Positions 42,790-55,399 of a stretch of DNA of 64,000 nucleotides are shown here, piece by piece. Each line of letters begins with the position of its first letter. Position 1 is the stretch's first letter. The notes under the pieces were generated by a model. It did not search any database and was not told the DNA's origin. It saw only the letters and a program-made list of their open reading frames with translations. The stretch covers positions 37,980,194-38,044,193 of the forward strand of contig CP136069.1 of assembly GCA_032622095.1 (NCBI GenBank), read 5' to 3'. This stretch comes from Siphonodentalium dalli (taxonomy: Eukaryota; Mollusca; Scaphopoda; Gadilida; Siphonodentaliidae). The position numbers and the translations under genes were made by a program.

Positions 42790-45700
42790 ACACATCGAGT
42801 CCATTAATAGGTTTTTATGGTTTAACTAGATCCCACACAACGAGTCCATTAATAGGAGGTTTTAATGGTTTTAACTAGATCCCACACAACGAGTCCATTA
42901 ATATGAGGTTTTAATTGTTTTAACTAGATCCCACACAACGAGTCCATTAATATGAGGTTTTAATTGTTTTAACTAGATCCCACACAACGGGTCCATTAAT
43001 AGGAGGTTTTAATGGTTTTAACTAGATCCCACACAACGAGTCCATTAATATGAGTTTTAATGTTTTTAACTACAACCCACACAACGAGTCCATTAATAGG
43101 AGGTTTTAATGGTTTTAACTAGATCCAACACAACGAGTCCATTAATATGAGATTTTAATGGTTTTAACTAGATCCCACACAACGAGTCAAAATAGGAGGT
43201 TTTAATGGTTTTAACTACAACCCACACAACGAGTCCATTAATATGAGGTTTTAATTGTTTTAACTAGATCCCACAAAACGAGTCCATTAATAGGAGGTTT
43301 TAATGGTTTTAACTAGATCCCACACGAGTTCATTAATAGGAAGTTTTAATTGTTTTAATTAGATCCCACACAACGAGTCCATTAATGTGAGGTTTTAATT
43401 GTTTTAACTAGATCCCACAAAACGAGTCCATTAATATGAGGTTTTAATGGTTTTAACTAGATCCCACACGAGTCCATTAATAGGATGTTTTAATTATTTT
43501 AACTAGATCCCACACAACGAGTCCATTTAATAGGAGGTTGTAATGGTTTTAACTAGATCCCACACAACGAGTCCATTAATATGATATTTTAATGGTTTTA
43601 ACTAGATCCCACAAAACGAGTCCATTAATAGGAGGTTTAATGGTTTTAACTAGATCCCACATAACGAGTCCATTAATATGAGGTGTTAATGGTTTTAGCT
43701 AGATCCCACACAACGCGTCGATTTAATAGGAGGTTTTAATGGTTTTATTTAGATCCCACACAACGAGTCCATTAATAGGAGGTTTTAATGGTTTTAACTA
43801 GAACCCACACAACGATTCCATTTATATGAGATGTTAACGGTTTTAACTAGACCCTCACACAACGAGTCCAAATAGGAGGTTTTAATTGTTTTAACTAGAC
43901 CCTCACACAACGAGTCCAAATAGGAGGTTTTAATTGTTTTAACTAGATCCCACACAACGAGTCCATTAATAGGAGGTTTGAATGGTTTTAACTATAGCCC
44001 ACACAACGTGTCCATTAATAGGAGGTTTGTTTGGTCTTAATTAGATCCCACACAACGAGTCCATTAATATGAGGTTTTAATTGTTTTAACTAGATCCCAC
44101 ACAACGAGTCCATTAATATGAGGTTTTAATTGTTTTAACAAGATCCCAAACAACTGGTCCATTAATATGAGGTTTTAATGGTTTTATCTAGATCCCACAC
44201 GAGTCCATTTAATAGGAGGTTTTAATTGTTTTAACTAGATCCTACACATCGAGTCCATTAATAGGTTTTTATGGTTTAAAATAGATCCCACACAACGAGT
44301 CCATTAATAGGAGGTTTTAATGGTTTTAACTAGATCCCACACAACGAGTCCATTAATATGAGGTTTTAATTGTTTTAACTAGATCCCACACAACGAGTCC
44401 ATTAATATGAGGTTTTAATTGTTTTAACTAGATCCCACACAACGGGTCCATTAATAGGAGGTTTTAATGGTTTTAACTAGATCCCACACAACGAGTCCAT
44501 TAATATGAGTTTTAATGTTTTTAACTGCAAACCACACAATGAGTCCATTAATAGGAGGTTTTAATGGTTTTAACTAGATCCCACACAACGAGTCCATTAA
44601 TATGAGATGTTAACGGTTTTAACTAGACCCTCACACAACGAGTCCAAATAGGAGGTTTTAATTGTTTTAACTAGACCCTCACACAACGAGTCCAAATAGG
44701 AGGTTTTAATTGCTTTAACTAGATCCCATACAACGAGTCCATTAATAGGAGGTTTGAATGGTTTTAACTATAGCCCACTCAACGTGTCCATTAATAGGAG
44801 GTTTGTTTGGTCTTAATTAGATCCCACACAACGAGACCATTAATATGAGGTTTTAATTGTTTTAACTAGATCCCACACAACGAGTCCATTAATATGAGGT
44901 TTTAATTGTTTTAACTAGATCCCAAACAACGGGTCCATTAATATGAGGTTTTAATGGTTTTATCTAGATCCCACACGAGTCCATTTAATAGGAGGTTTTA
45001 ATTGTTTTAACTAGATCCTACACATCGAGTCCATTAATAGGTTTTTATGGTTTAAACTAGATCCCACACAACGAGTCCATTAATAGGAGGTTTTAATGGT
45101 TTTAACTAGATCCCACACAACGAGTCCATTAATATGAGGTTTTAATTGTTTTAACTAGATCCCACACAACGAGTCCATTAATATGAGGTTTTAATTGTTT
45201 TAACTAGATCCCACACAACGGGTCCATTAATAGGAGGTTTGTTTGGTCTTAATTAGATCCCACACAACGAGTCCATTAATATGAGGTTTTAATTGTTTTA
45301 ACTAGATCCCACACAACGAGTCCATTAATATGAGGTTTTAATTGTTTTAACTAGATCCCAAACAACGGGTCCATTAATATGAGGTTTTAATGGTTTTATC
45401 TAGATCCCACACGAGTCCATTTAATAGGAGGTTTTAATTGTTTTAACTAGATCCTACACATCGAGTCCATTAATAGGTTTTTATGGTTTAAACTAGATCC
45501 CACACAACGAGTCCATTAATAGGAGGTTTTAATGGTTTTAACTAGATCCCACACAACGAGTCCATTAATATGAGGTTTTAATTGTTTTAACTAGATCCCA
45601 CACAACGGGTCCATTAATAGGAGGTCTTAATGGTTTTAACTAGATCCCACACAACGAGTCCATTAATATGAGTTTTAATGTTTTTAACTACAACCCACAC

Positions 45701-46900
45701 AACGAGTCCATTAATAGGATGTTTTAATAGTTTTAACTAGATCCAACACAACGAGTCCATTAATATGAGATTTTAATGGTTTTAACTAGATCCCACACAA
45801 CGAGTCAAAATAGGAGGTTTTAATGGTTTTAACTACAACCCACACAACGTGTCCATTAATAGGAGGTTTTAATTGTTTTAACTAGATCCCACACAACGAG
45901 TCCATTAATATGAGGTTTTAATTGTTTTAACTAGATCCCACAAAACGAGTCCATTAATAGGAGGTTTTAATGGTTTTAACTAGATCCCACACGAGTTCAT
46001 TAATAGGAAGTTTTAATTGTTTTAATTAGATCCCACACAACGAGTCCATTAATGTGAGGTTTTAATTGTTTTAACTAGATCCCACAAAACGAGTCCATTA
46101 ATATGAGGTTTTAATGGTTTTAACTAGATCCCACACGAGTCCGTTAATAGGATGTTTTAATTATTTTAACTAGATCCCACACAACGAGTCCATTTAATAG
46201 GAGGTTTTAATGGTTTTAACTAGATCCCACACAACGAGTCCATTAATATGATATTTTAATGGTTTTAACTAGATCCCACAAAACGAGTCCATTAGTAGGA
46301 GGTTTAATGGTTTTAACTAGATCCCACATAACGAGTCCATTAATATGAGGTGTTAATGGTTTTAGCTAGATCCCACACAACGCGTCCATTTAATAGGAGG
46401 TTTTAATGGTTTTATTTAGATCCCACACAACGAGTCCATTAATAGGAGGTTTTAATGGTTTTAACTAGATCCCACACAACGAGTCCATTAATATGAGATG
46501 TTAACGGTATTAACTAGACCCTCACACAACGAGTCCAAATAGGAGGTTTTAATTGTTTTAACTAGATTCCGCAGAACGAGTCCATTAATAGGAGGTTTGA
46601 ATGGTTTTAACTATAGCCCACACAACGTGTCCATTAATAGGAGGTTTGTTTGGTCTTAATTAGATCCCACACAACGAGTCCATTAATATGAGGTTTTAAT
46701 TGTTTTAACTAGATCCCACACAACGAGTCCATTAATATGAGGTTTTAATTGTTTTAACTATATCCCAAACAACGGGTCCATTAATATGAGGTTTTAATGG
46801 TTTTATCTAGATCCCACACGAGTCCATTTAATAGGAGGTTTTAATTGTTTTAACAAGATCCTACACATCGAGTCCATTAATAGGTTTTTATGGTTTAAAC
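42790..46900. repeat. higher-order repeats in the proximal satellite, marker spacing 1,454 / 776 / 436 / 1,407 bp
   Basis: A rare truncated unit (CATCGAGTCCATTAATAGG then TTTTTATGG) occurs at about 42,811, 44,265, 45,041, 45,477 and 46,884. Each time it is preceded by the same ordered cassette (GGTTTGTTTGGTCTTAATTAG about 240 bp upstream, then CCCAAACAACGGG). The uneven spacing shows cassettes gained and lost whole groups of units. Confidence 0.8.
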
Positions 46901-47711
46901 TAGATCCCACACAACGAGTCCATTAATAGGAGGTTTTAATGGTTTTAACTAGATCCCACACAACGAGTCCATTAATATGAGGTTTTAATTGTTTTAACTA
47001 GATCCCACACAACGAGTCCATTAATATGAGGTTTTAATTGTTTTAACTAGATCCCACACAACGGGTCCATTAATAGGAGGTTTTAATGGTTTTAACTAGA
47101 TCCCACACAACGAGTCCATTAATATGAGTTTTAATGTTTTAACTACAACCCACACAAAGAGTCCATTAATAGGAGGTTTTAATGGTTTTAACTAGATCCA
47201 ACACAACGAGTCCATTAATATGAGATTTTAATGGTTTTAACTAGATCCCACACAACGAGTCAAAATAGGAGGTTTTAATGGTTTTAACTACAACCCACAT
47301 AACGTGTCCATTAATAGGAGGTTTTAATTGTTTTAACTATATCCCACACAACGAGTCCATTAATATGAGGTTTTATTTGTTTTAACTAGATCCCACAAAA
47401 CGAGTCCATTAATAGGAGGTTTTAATGGTTTTAACTAGATCCCACACGAGTTCATTAATAGGAAGTTTTAATTGTTTTAATTAGATCCCACACAACGAGT
47501 CCATTAATGTGAGGTTTTAATTGTTTTAACTAGATGCCACAAAACGAGTCCATTAATATGAGGTTTTAATGGTTTTAACTAGATCCCACACGAGTCCATT
47601 AATAGGATGTTTTAATTATTTTAACTAGATCCCACACAACGAGTCCATTTAATAGGAGGTTTTAATGGTTTTAACTAGATCCCACACAACGAGTCCATTA
47701 ATATGATATTT

Positions 47712-49986
47712 TAATGGTTTTAACTAGATCCCACAAAACGAGTCCATTAATAGGAGGTTTAATGGTTTTAACTAGATCCCACATAACGAGTCCATTAATA
47801 TGAGGTGTTAATGGTTTTAGCTAGATCCCACACAACGCGTCCATTTAATAGGAGGTTTTAATGGTTTTATTTAGATCCCACACAACGAGTCCATTTAATA
47901 GGAGGTTTTAATTGTTTTAACTAGATCCTACACATCGAGTCCATTAATAGGAGGTTTTAATTGTTTTAACTAGTTCCCACACAACGAGTCCATTAATAGG
48001 AGGTTTTAATGGTTTTAACTAGATCCCATACGTGTCCATTAATATGAGATTTTAATGGTTTTAACTAGACACCACATTACGAGTTCAAATAGGAGGTTTT
48101 AATGGTGTTAACTAGATCCCACACAACGATTTCATTAATATGAGAGGGGCCTCGGTGGCTCAATCGGTTAGGGGTACAACTCCAAGCCGTTTCGCCTCCC
48201 AGCGCTGGCGATAAGGGTTCAAATCCACATGTTTCCATCGTGGAATTTGTAACTCGAAATCGTTATCTGGGAAAGTTGTCAGTTACTTGCCGATGGCCGG
48301 TGATTTGCCGCACATGGTCGACGAGTTTATCAGCCATTGAAATCACTGTTAGATTAGCCGTAAGTGTGCGGATTTCCTCCACCATTAAAACTGGCAATGT
48401 CGTGATATGGCCTTAGTGGCTAAAGCGACATAAAACCCTAATCAATCAATCAATCAATCATTAATATGAGGTTTTATTTGTTTTATCTAGATCCTACACA
48501 ACGATTCCATTAATAGGAGGTTTTAATTGTTTTAACTAGATCTCACACAACGAGTCCATTAGTATGAGGTTTTAATGGCTTTAACTAGATCCCACACAAC
48601 GAGTCCATTAATAGGTTTTAATGATTTTAACTAGATCCCAAACGACGAGTTCATTAATAGGAGGTTTTAATGGTTTTAACTATATCCCACACAACGTGTC
48701 CATTAATAGGAGGCTTGTTTGGTTTTAATTAGATCCCACACAACGAGTCCATTAATATGAGGTTTTAATTGTTTTAACTAGATCCCACACAACGACTCCA
48801 TTAATATGAGGTTTTAATTGTTTTAACTTGGTCCTACACAACGGGTCCATTAATAGGAGGTTTTAATGGTTTTAACTAGAACCCACACAACGAGTCCATT
48901 AATAGGAGTTTTAATGGTTTTAACTACAACCCACACAACGAGTCCATTAATAGGAGGTTTTAGTGGTTTTAACTAGATCCCACACAACGAGTCCATTAAT
49001 ATGAGATTTTAATGGTTTCAACTAGACCCCACACAACGAGTTCAAATAGAAGGTTTTAATGGGTTTAACTAGATCCCACACAACGAGTTCATTAATATGA
49101 GGTTTTAATTGCTTTAACTAGATCCTACACAACGAGTCCATTAATAGGAGGTTTTAATTGTTTTAACTAGATCCCACACGAGTCCATTAGTATGAGGTAT
49201 TAATGGTTTTAACTAGATCCCACACAACGATTCCATTAATAGGAGGTTTTAATGGTTTTAACTAGATCCCACACGACGAGTTCATTAATAGGAGGTTTTA
49301 ATGGTTTTAACTATATCCCACACAACGAGTCCATTTAATAGGAGGTTTTAATGGTTTTAATTAGATCCCACCCACGAGTCCATTTAATAGGAGGTTTTAA
49401 TGGTTTTAATTATATCCCACCCAACGTGTCCATTAATAGGAGGTTTTAATAGTTTTACCTAGATCCCACACAACGAGTCCATTAATATGAGGTTTTAATT
49501 GTTTTAACTAGATCCCTCAAAACTAGTCCATTTAATAGGAGGTTTTAATGGTTTTAACTAGATCCCACACAACGAGTCCATTAATAGGAGGTTTTAATGG
49601 TTTTAACTAGATCCCACACGACGAGTCCATTAATAGGAGGTTTTAATGGTTTTAACTAGACCCCACACAACGTGTCCATTAATAGGAGGCTTGTTTGGTT
49701 TTAATTAGATCACAATACAACGAGTCCATTAATATGAGGTTTTAATTGTCTTAACTAGATCCCACACAACGAGTCCATTAATATGAGATTTTAATTGTTT
49801 TAACGAGATCACACACAACGGGTCCATTAATAGGAGGTTTTAATGGTTTTAACTAGATCCCACACAACGAGTCCATTAATAGGAGTTTTAATGGTTTTAA
49901 CTACAACCTACACAACGAGTCCATTAATAGGAGGTTTTAATAGTTTTAACTAGATCCCACACAACGAGTCCATTAATATGAGATTT
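47712..49986. repeat. 2,275-bp higher-order block, copy A (contains SINE)
   Basis: Every rare variant from the CACATAACGAG unit near 47,780 to the CTACAACCTACAC unit near 49,905 reappears exactly 2,275 bp later. The SINE inside is shifted by the same amount at both of its ends. Confidence 0.92.
48146..48460 (+). mobile_element. tRNA-derived SINE in the satellite, copy A (315 bp)
   Basis: tRNA-like head with A box (TGGCTCAATCGGTTAGGGG) and perfect B box (GGGTTCAAATCC). A conserved body follows (GATTTCCTCCACCATTAAAA, ATGGCCTTAGTGGCTAAAGC, GACATAAAACCC) with an (AATC)5-type tail. It is flanked by TTAATATGAG duplicated from the satellite unit, so it inserted by target-primed reverse transcription. 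The head is not a functional tRNA. Confidence 0.93.
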
Positions 49987-52261
49987 TAATGGTTTTAACT
50001 AGATCCCACAAAACGAGTCCATTAATAGGAGGTTTAATGGTTTTAACTAGATCCCACATAACGAGTCCATTAATATGAGGTGTTAATGGTTTTAGCTAGA
50101 TCCCACACAACGCGTCCATTTAATAGGAGGTTTTAATGGTTTTATTTAGATCCCACACAACGAGTCCATTTAATAGGAGGTTTTAATTGTTTTAACTAGA
50201 TCCTACACATCGAGTCCATTAATAGGAGGTTTTAATTGTTTTAACTAGTTCCCACACAACGAGTCCATTAATAGGAGGTTTTAATGGTTTTAACTAGATC
50301 CCATACGTGTCCATTAATATGAGATTTTAATGGTTTTAACTAGACACCACATTACGAGTTCAAATAGGAGGTTTTAATGGTGTTAACTAGATCCCACACA
50401 ACGATTTCATTAATATGAGAGGGGCCTCGGTGGCTCAATCGGTTAGGGGTACAACTCCAAGCCGTTTCGCCTCCCAGCGCTGGCGATAAGGGTTCAAATC
50501 CACATGTTTCCATCGTGGAATTTGTAACTCGAAATCGTTATCTGGGAAAGTTGTCAGTTACTTGCCGATGGCCGGTGATTTGCCGCACATGGTCGACGAG
50601 TTTATCAGCCATTGAAATCACTGTTAGATTAGCCGTAAGTGTGCGGATTTCCTCCACCATTAAAACTGGCAATGTCGTGATATGGCCTTAGTGGCTAAAG
50701 CGACATAAAACCCTAATCAATCAATCAATCAATCATTAATATGAGGTTTTATTTGTTTTATCTAGATCCTACACAACGATTCCATTAATAGGAGGTTTTA
50801 ATTGTTTTAACTAGATCTCACACAACGAGTCCATTAGTATGAGGTTTTAATGGCTTTAACTAGATCCCACACAACGAGTCCATTAATAGGTTTTAATGAT
50901 TTTAACTAGATCCCAAACGACGAGTTCATTAATAGGAGGTTTTAATGGTTTTAACTATATCCCACACAACGTGTCCATTAATAGGAGGCTTGTTTGGTTT
51001 TAATTAGATCCCACACAACGAGTCCATTAATATGAGGTTTTAATTGTTTTAACTAGATCCCACACAACGACTCCATTAATATGAGGTTTTAATAGTTTTA
51101 ACTTGGTCCTACACAACGGGTCCATTAATAGGAGGTTTTAATGGTTTTAACTAGAACCCACACAACGAGTCCATTAATAGGAGTTTTAATGGTTTTAACT
51201 ACAACCCACACAACGAGTCCATTAATAGGAGGTTTTAGTGGTTTTAACTAGATCCCACACAACGAGTCCATTAATATGAGATTTTAATGGTTTCAACTAG
51301 ACCCCACACAACGAGTTCAAATAGAAGGTTTTAATGGGTTTAACTAGATCCCACACAACGAGTTCATTAATATGAGGTTTTAATTGCTTTAACTAGATCC
51401 TACACAACGAGTCCATTAATAGGAGGTTTTAATTGTTTTAACTAGATCCCACACGAGTCCATTAGTATGAGGTATTAATGGTTTTAAATAGATCCCACAC
51501 AACGATTCCATTAATAGGAGGTTTTAATGGTTTTAACTAGATCCCACACGACGAGTTCATTAATAGGAGGTTTTAATGGTTTTAACTATATCCCACACAA
51601 CGAGTCCATTTAATAGGAGGTTTTAATGGTTTTAATTAGATCCCACCCACGAGTCCATTTAATAGGAGGTTTTAATGGTTTTAATTATATCCCACCCAAC
51701 GTGTCCATTAATAGGAGGTTTTAATAGTTTTACCTAGATCCCACACAACGAGTCCATTAATATGAGGTTTTAATTGTTTTAACTAGATCCCTCAAAACTA
51801 GTCCATTTAATAGGAGGTTTTAATGGTTTTAACTAGATCCCACACAACGAGTCCATTAATAGGAGGTTTTAATGGTTTTAACTAGATCCCACACGACGAG
51901 TCCATTAATAGGAGGTTTTAATGGTTTTAACTAGACCCCACACAACGTGTCCATTAATAGGAGGCTTGTTTGGTTTTAATTAGATCACAATACAACGAGT
52001 CCATTAATATGAGGTTTTAATTGTCTTAACTAGATCCCACACAACGAGTCCATTAATATGAGATTTTAATTGTTTTAACGAGATCACACACAACGGGTCC
52101 ATTAATAGGAGGTTTTAATGGTTTTAACTAGATCCCACACAACGAGTCCATTAATAGGAGTTTTAATGGTTTTAACTACAACCTACACAACGAGTCCATT
52201 AATAGGAGGTTTTAATAGTTTTAACTAGATCCCACACAACGAGTCCATTAATATGAGATTT
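49987..52261. repeat. 2,275-bp higher-order block, copy B (contains SINE)
   Basis: Tandem copy of 47,712-49,986. Few differences were noticed (for example AATTGTTTTAACTTGG against AATAGTTTTAACTTGG near 51,085, and TTTTAAATAG near 51,481), so the duplication is recent. Confidence 0.9.
50421..50735 (+). mobile_element. tRNA-derived SINE in the satellite, copy B (315 bp)
   Basis: Identical in layout and flanks to the SINE at 48,146-48,460 and displaced by exactly 2,275 bp. It therefore arose by duplication of the satellite block, not by a second insertion. Confidence 0.93.
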
Positions 52262-55200
52262 TAATGGTTTTAACTAGACCCCACACAACGAGTCCAAATA
52301 TAAGGTTTTAATGGTTTTAACTAGATCCGACACAACGAGTTCATTAATATGAGGTTTTAATTGTTTTAACTAGATCCTACACAACGAGTCCATAAATAGG
52401 AGGTTTTAATTGTTTTAACTAGATCCCACACAACGAGTCCATTAGTATGAGGTTTTAATGGTTTTAACTAGATACCACACAACCAGTCCATTAATAGGAG
52501 GTTTTAATTGTTTTAACTAGATCCCACACAACGAGTCCATTAATAGGAGGTTTTAATGGTTTTAACTAGATCCCACACGACGAGTCCATTAATATGAGGT
52601 TTTAATTGTTTTAACTAGATCCCACACAACGAGTCCATTTAATAGGAGGTTTTAATGGTTTTAACTAGATCCCACACAACGAGTCCATTTAATAGGAGGT
52701 TTTAATTGTTTTAATTAGATCCCACACAACGAGTCCATTTAATAGGAGGTTTTAGTTATATCCCACACAACGTGTCCATTAATAGGAGGTTTTAATTGTT
52801 TTAACTAGATCCCACACAACGAGTCCATTAATATGAGGTTTTAATTGTTTTAACTAGATCCCACAAAACGAGTCCATTTAATAGGAGGTTTTAATGGTTT
52901 TAACTAGATCTCACACAACGAGTCCATTAGTATGAGGTTTTAATGGCTTTAACTAGATCCCACACAACGAGTCCATTAATAGGAGGTTTTAATGATTTTA
53001 ACTAGATCCAACACAACGAGTTCATTAATAGGAGGTTTTAATGGTTTTAAATATATCCCACACAACGTGTCCATTAATAGGAGGCTTGTTTGGTTTTAAC
53101 TAGATCCCACACAACGAGTCCATTAATATGAGATTTTAATGGTTTTAACTAGACCCCACACAACGAGTTCAAATAGAAGGTTTTAATGGTTTTAACTAGA
53201 TCCCACACAACGAGTTCATTAATATGAGGTTTTAATTGTTTTAACTAGATCCTACACAACGAGTCCATTAATAGGAGGTTTTAATTGTTTTAACTAGATC
53301 CCACACAACGAGTCCATTAGTATGAGGTTTTAATGGTTTTAACTAGATCCCACACAACGATTCCATTAATAGGAGATTTTAATGGTTTTAACTAGATCTC
53401 ACACAACGAGTCCATTAGTATGAGGTTTTAATTGTTTTAACTAGATCCCACACAACGGGTCCATTAATAGGAGGTTTTAATGGTTTTAACTAGATCCCAC
53501 ACAACGAGTCCATTAATAGGAGTTTTAATGGTTTGAACTACAACCCACACAACGAGTCCATTAATAGGAGGTTTTAGTGGTTTTAACTAGATCCCACACA
53601 ACGAGTCCATTAATATGAGATTTTAATGGTTTTAACTAGACCCCACACAACGAGTTCAAATAGAAGGTTTTAATGGTTTTAACTAGATCCCACACAACGA
53701 GTTCATTAATATGAGGTTTTAATTGTTTTAACTAGATCCTACACAACGAGTCCATTAATAGGAGGTTTTAATTGTTTTAACTAGATCCCACACAACGAGT
53801 CCATTAGTATGAGGTTTTAATGGTTTTAACTAGATCCCACACAACGATTCCATTAATAGGAGGTTTTAATGGTTTTAACTAGATTCCACACGACGAGTTC
53901 ATTAATAGGAGGTTTTAATGGTTTTAACTATATCCCACACAACGAGTCCATTTAATAGGAGGTTTTAATGGTTTTAATTAGATCCCACACATCGAGTCCA
54001 TTTAATAGGAGGTTTTAATGGTTTTAATTATATCCCACCCAACGTGTCCATTAATAGGAGGTTTTAATAGTTTTAACTAGATCCCACACAACGAGTCCAT
54101 TAATGTGAGGTTTTAATTGTTTTAACTAGATCCCACAAAACGAGTCCATTTAATAGGAGGTTTTAATGGTTTTAACTAGATCCCACACAACGAGTCCATT
54201 AATATGAGGTTTTAATGGTTTTAACTAGATCCCACACGACGAGTCCATTAATAGGAGGTTTTAATTGTTTTAACTAGACCCCACACAACGTGTCCATTAA
54301 TAGGAGGCTTGTTTGGTTTTAATTAGATCACAACACAACGAGTCCATTAATATATGACGTTTTAATTGTTTTAACTAGATCCCACACAACGAGTCCATTA
54401 ATATGAGATTTTAATTGTTTTAACTAGATCCCACACAACGGGTCCATTAATAGGAGGTTTTAATGGTTTTAACTAGATCCCACACAACGAGTCCATTAAT
54501 AGGAGTTTTAATGGTTTTAACTACAACCCACACAACGAGTCCATTAATAGGAGGTTTTAATAGTTTTAACTAGATCCCACACAACGAGTCCATTAATATG
54601 AGATTTTAATGGTTTTAACTAGACCCCACACAACGAGTCCAAATAGAAGGTTTTAATGGTTTTAAATAGATCCGACACAACGAGTTCATTAATATGAGGT
54701 TTTAATTGTTTTAACTAGATCCTACACAACGAGTCCATTAATAGGAGGTTTTAATTGTTTTAACTAGATCCCACACAACGAGTCCATTAATATGTGGTTT
54801 TAATGGTTTTAACTAGATCCCACACAACGAGTCCATTAATAGGAGGTTTTAATGGTTTTAACTATATCCCACACAACGTGTCCATTAATATGAGGTTTTA
54901 ATGGTTTTAACTAGATCCCACACGACGAGTCCATTAATATGAGGTTTTAATTGTTTTAACTAGATCCCACACAACGAGTCCATTAATTGGAGGTTTTAAT
55001 GGTTTTAACTAGATCCCACACGACGAGTCCATTTATATGAGGTTTTAATTGTTTTAACTAGATCCCACAAAACGAGTCCATTTAATAGGAGGTTTTAATG
55101 GTTTTAACTAGATCCCACACAACGAGTCCATTTAATAGGAGGTTTTAATGGTTTTAACTAGATCCCACACAACGAGTCCATTTAATAGGAGGTTTTAATG

Positions 55201-55399
55201 GTTTTAATTAGATCCCAAACAACGAGTCTATTTAATAGGAGGTTTTAATGGTTTTAATTATATCCCACACAACGTGTCCATTAATAGGAAGTTTTAATTG
55301 TTTTAACTAGATCCCACACAACGAGTCCATTAATATGAGGTTTTAATTGTTTTAACTAGATCCCACAAAACGAGTCCATTTAATATGAGGTTTTAATGG

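Noticed and set aside
48146-50735. Possible tRNA genes at the heads of the two SINEs
   Set aside because: A and B boxes are present, but the cloverleaf is degraded and each is fused to a SINE body with an (AATC)n tail; they are SINE promoters.
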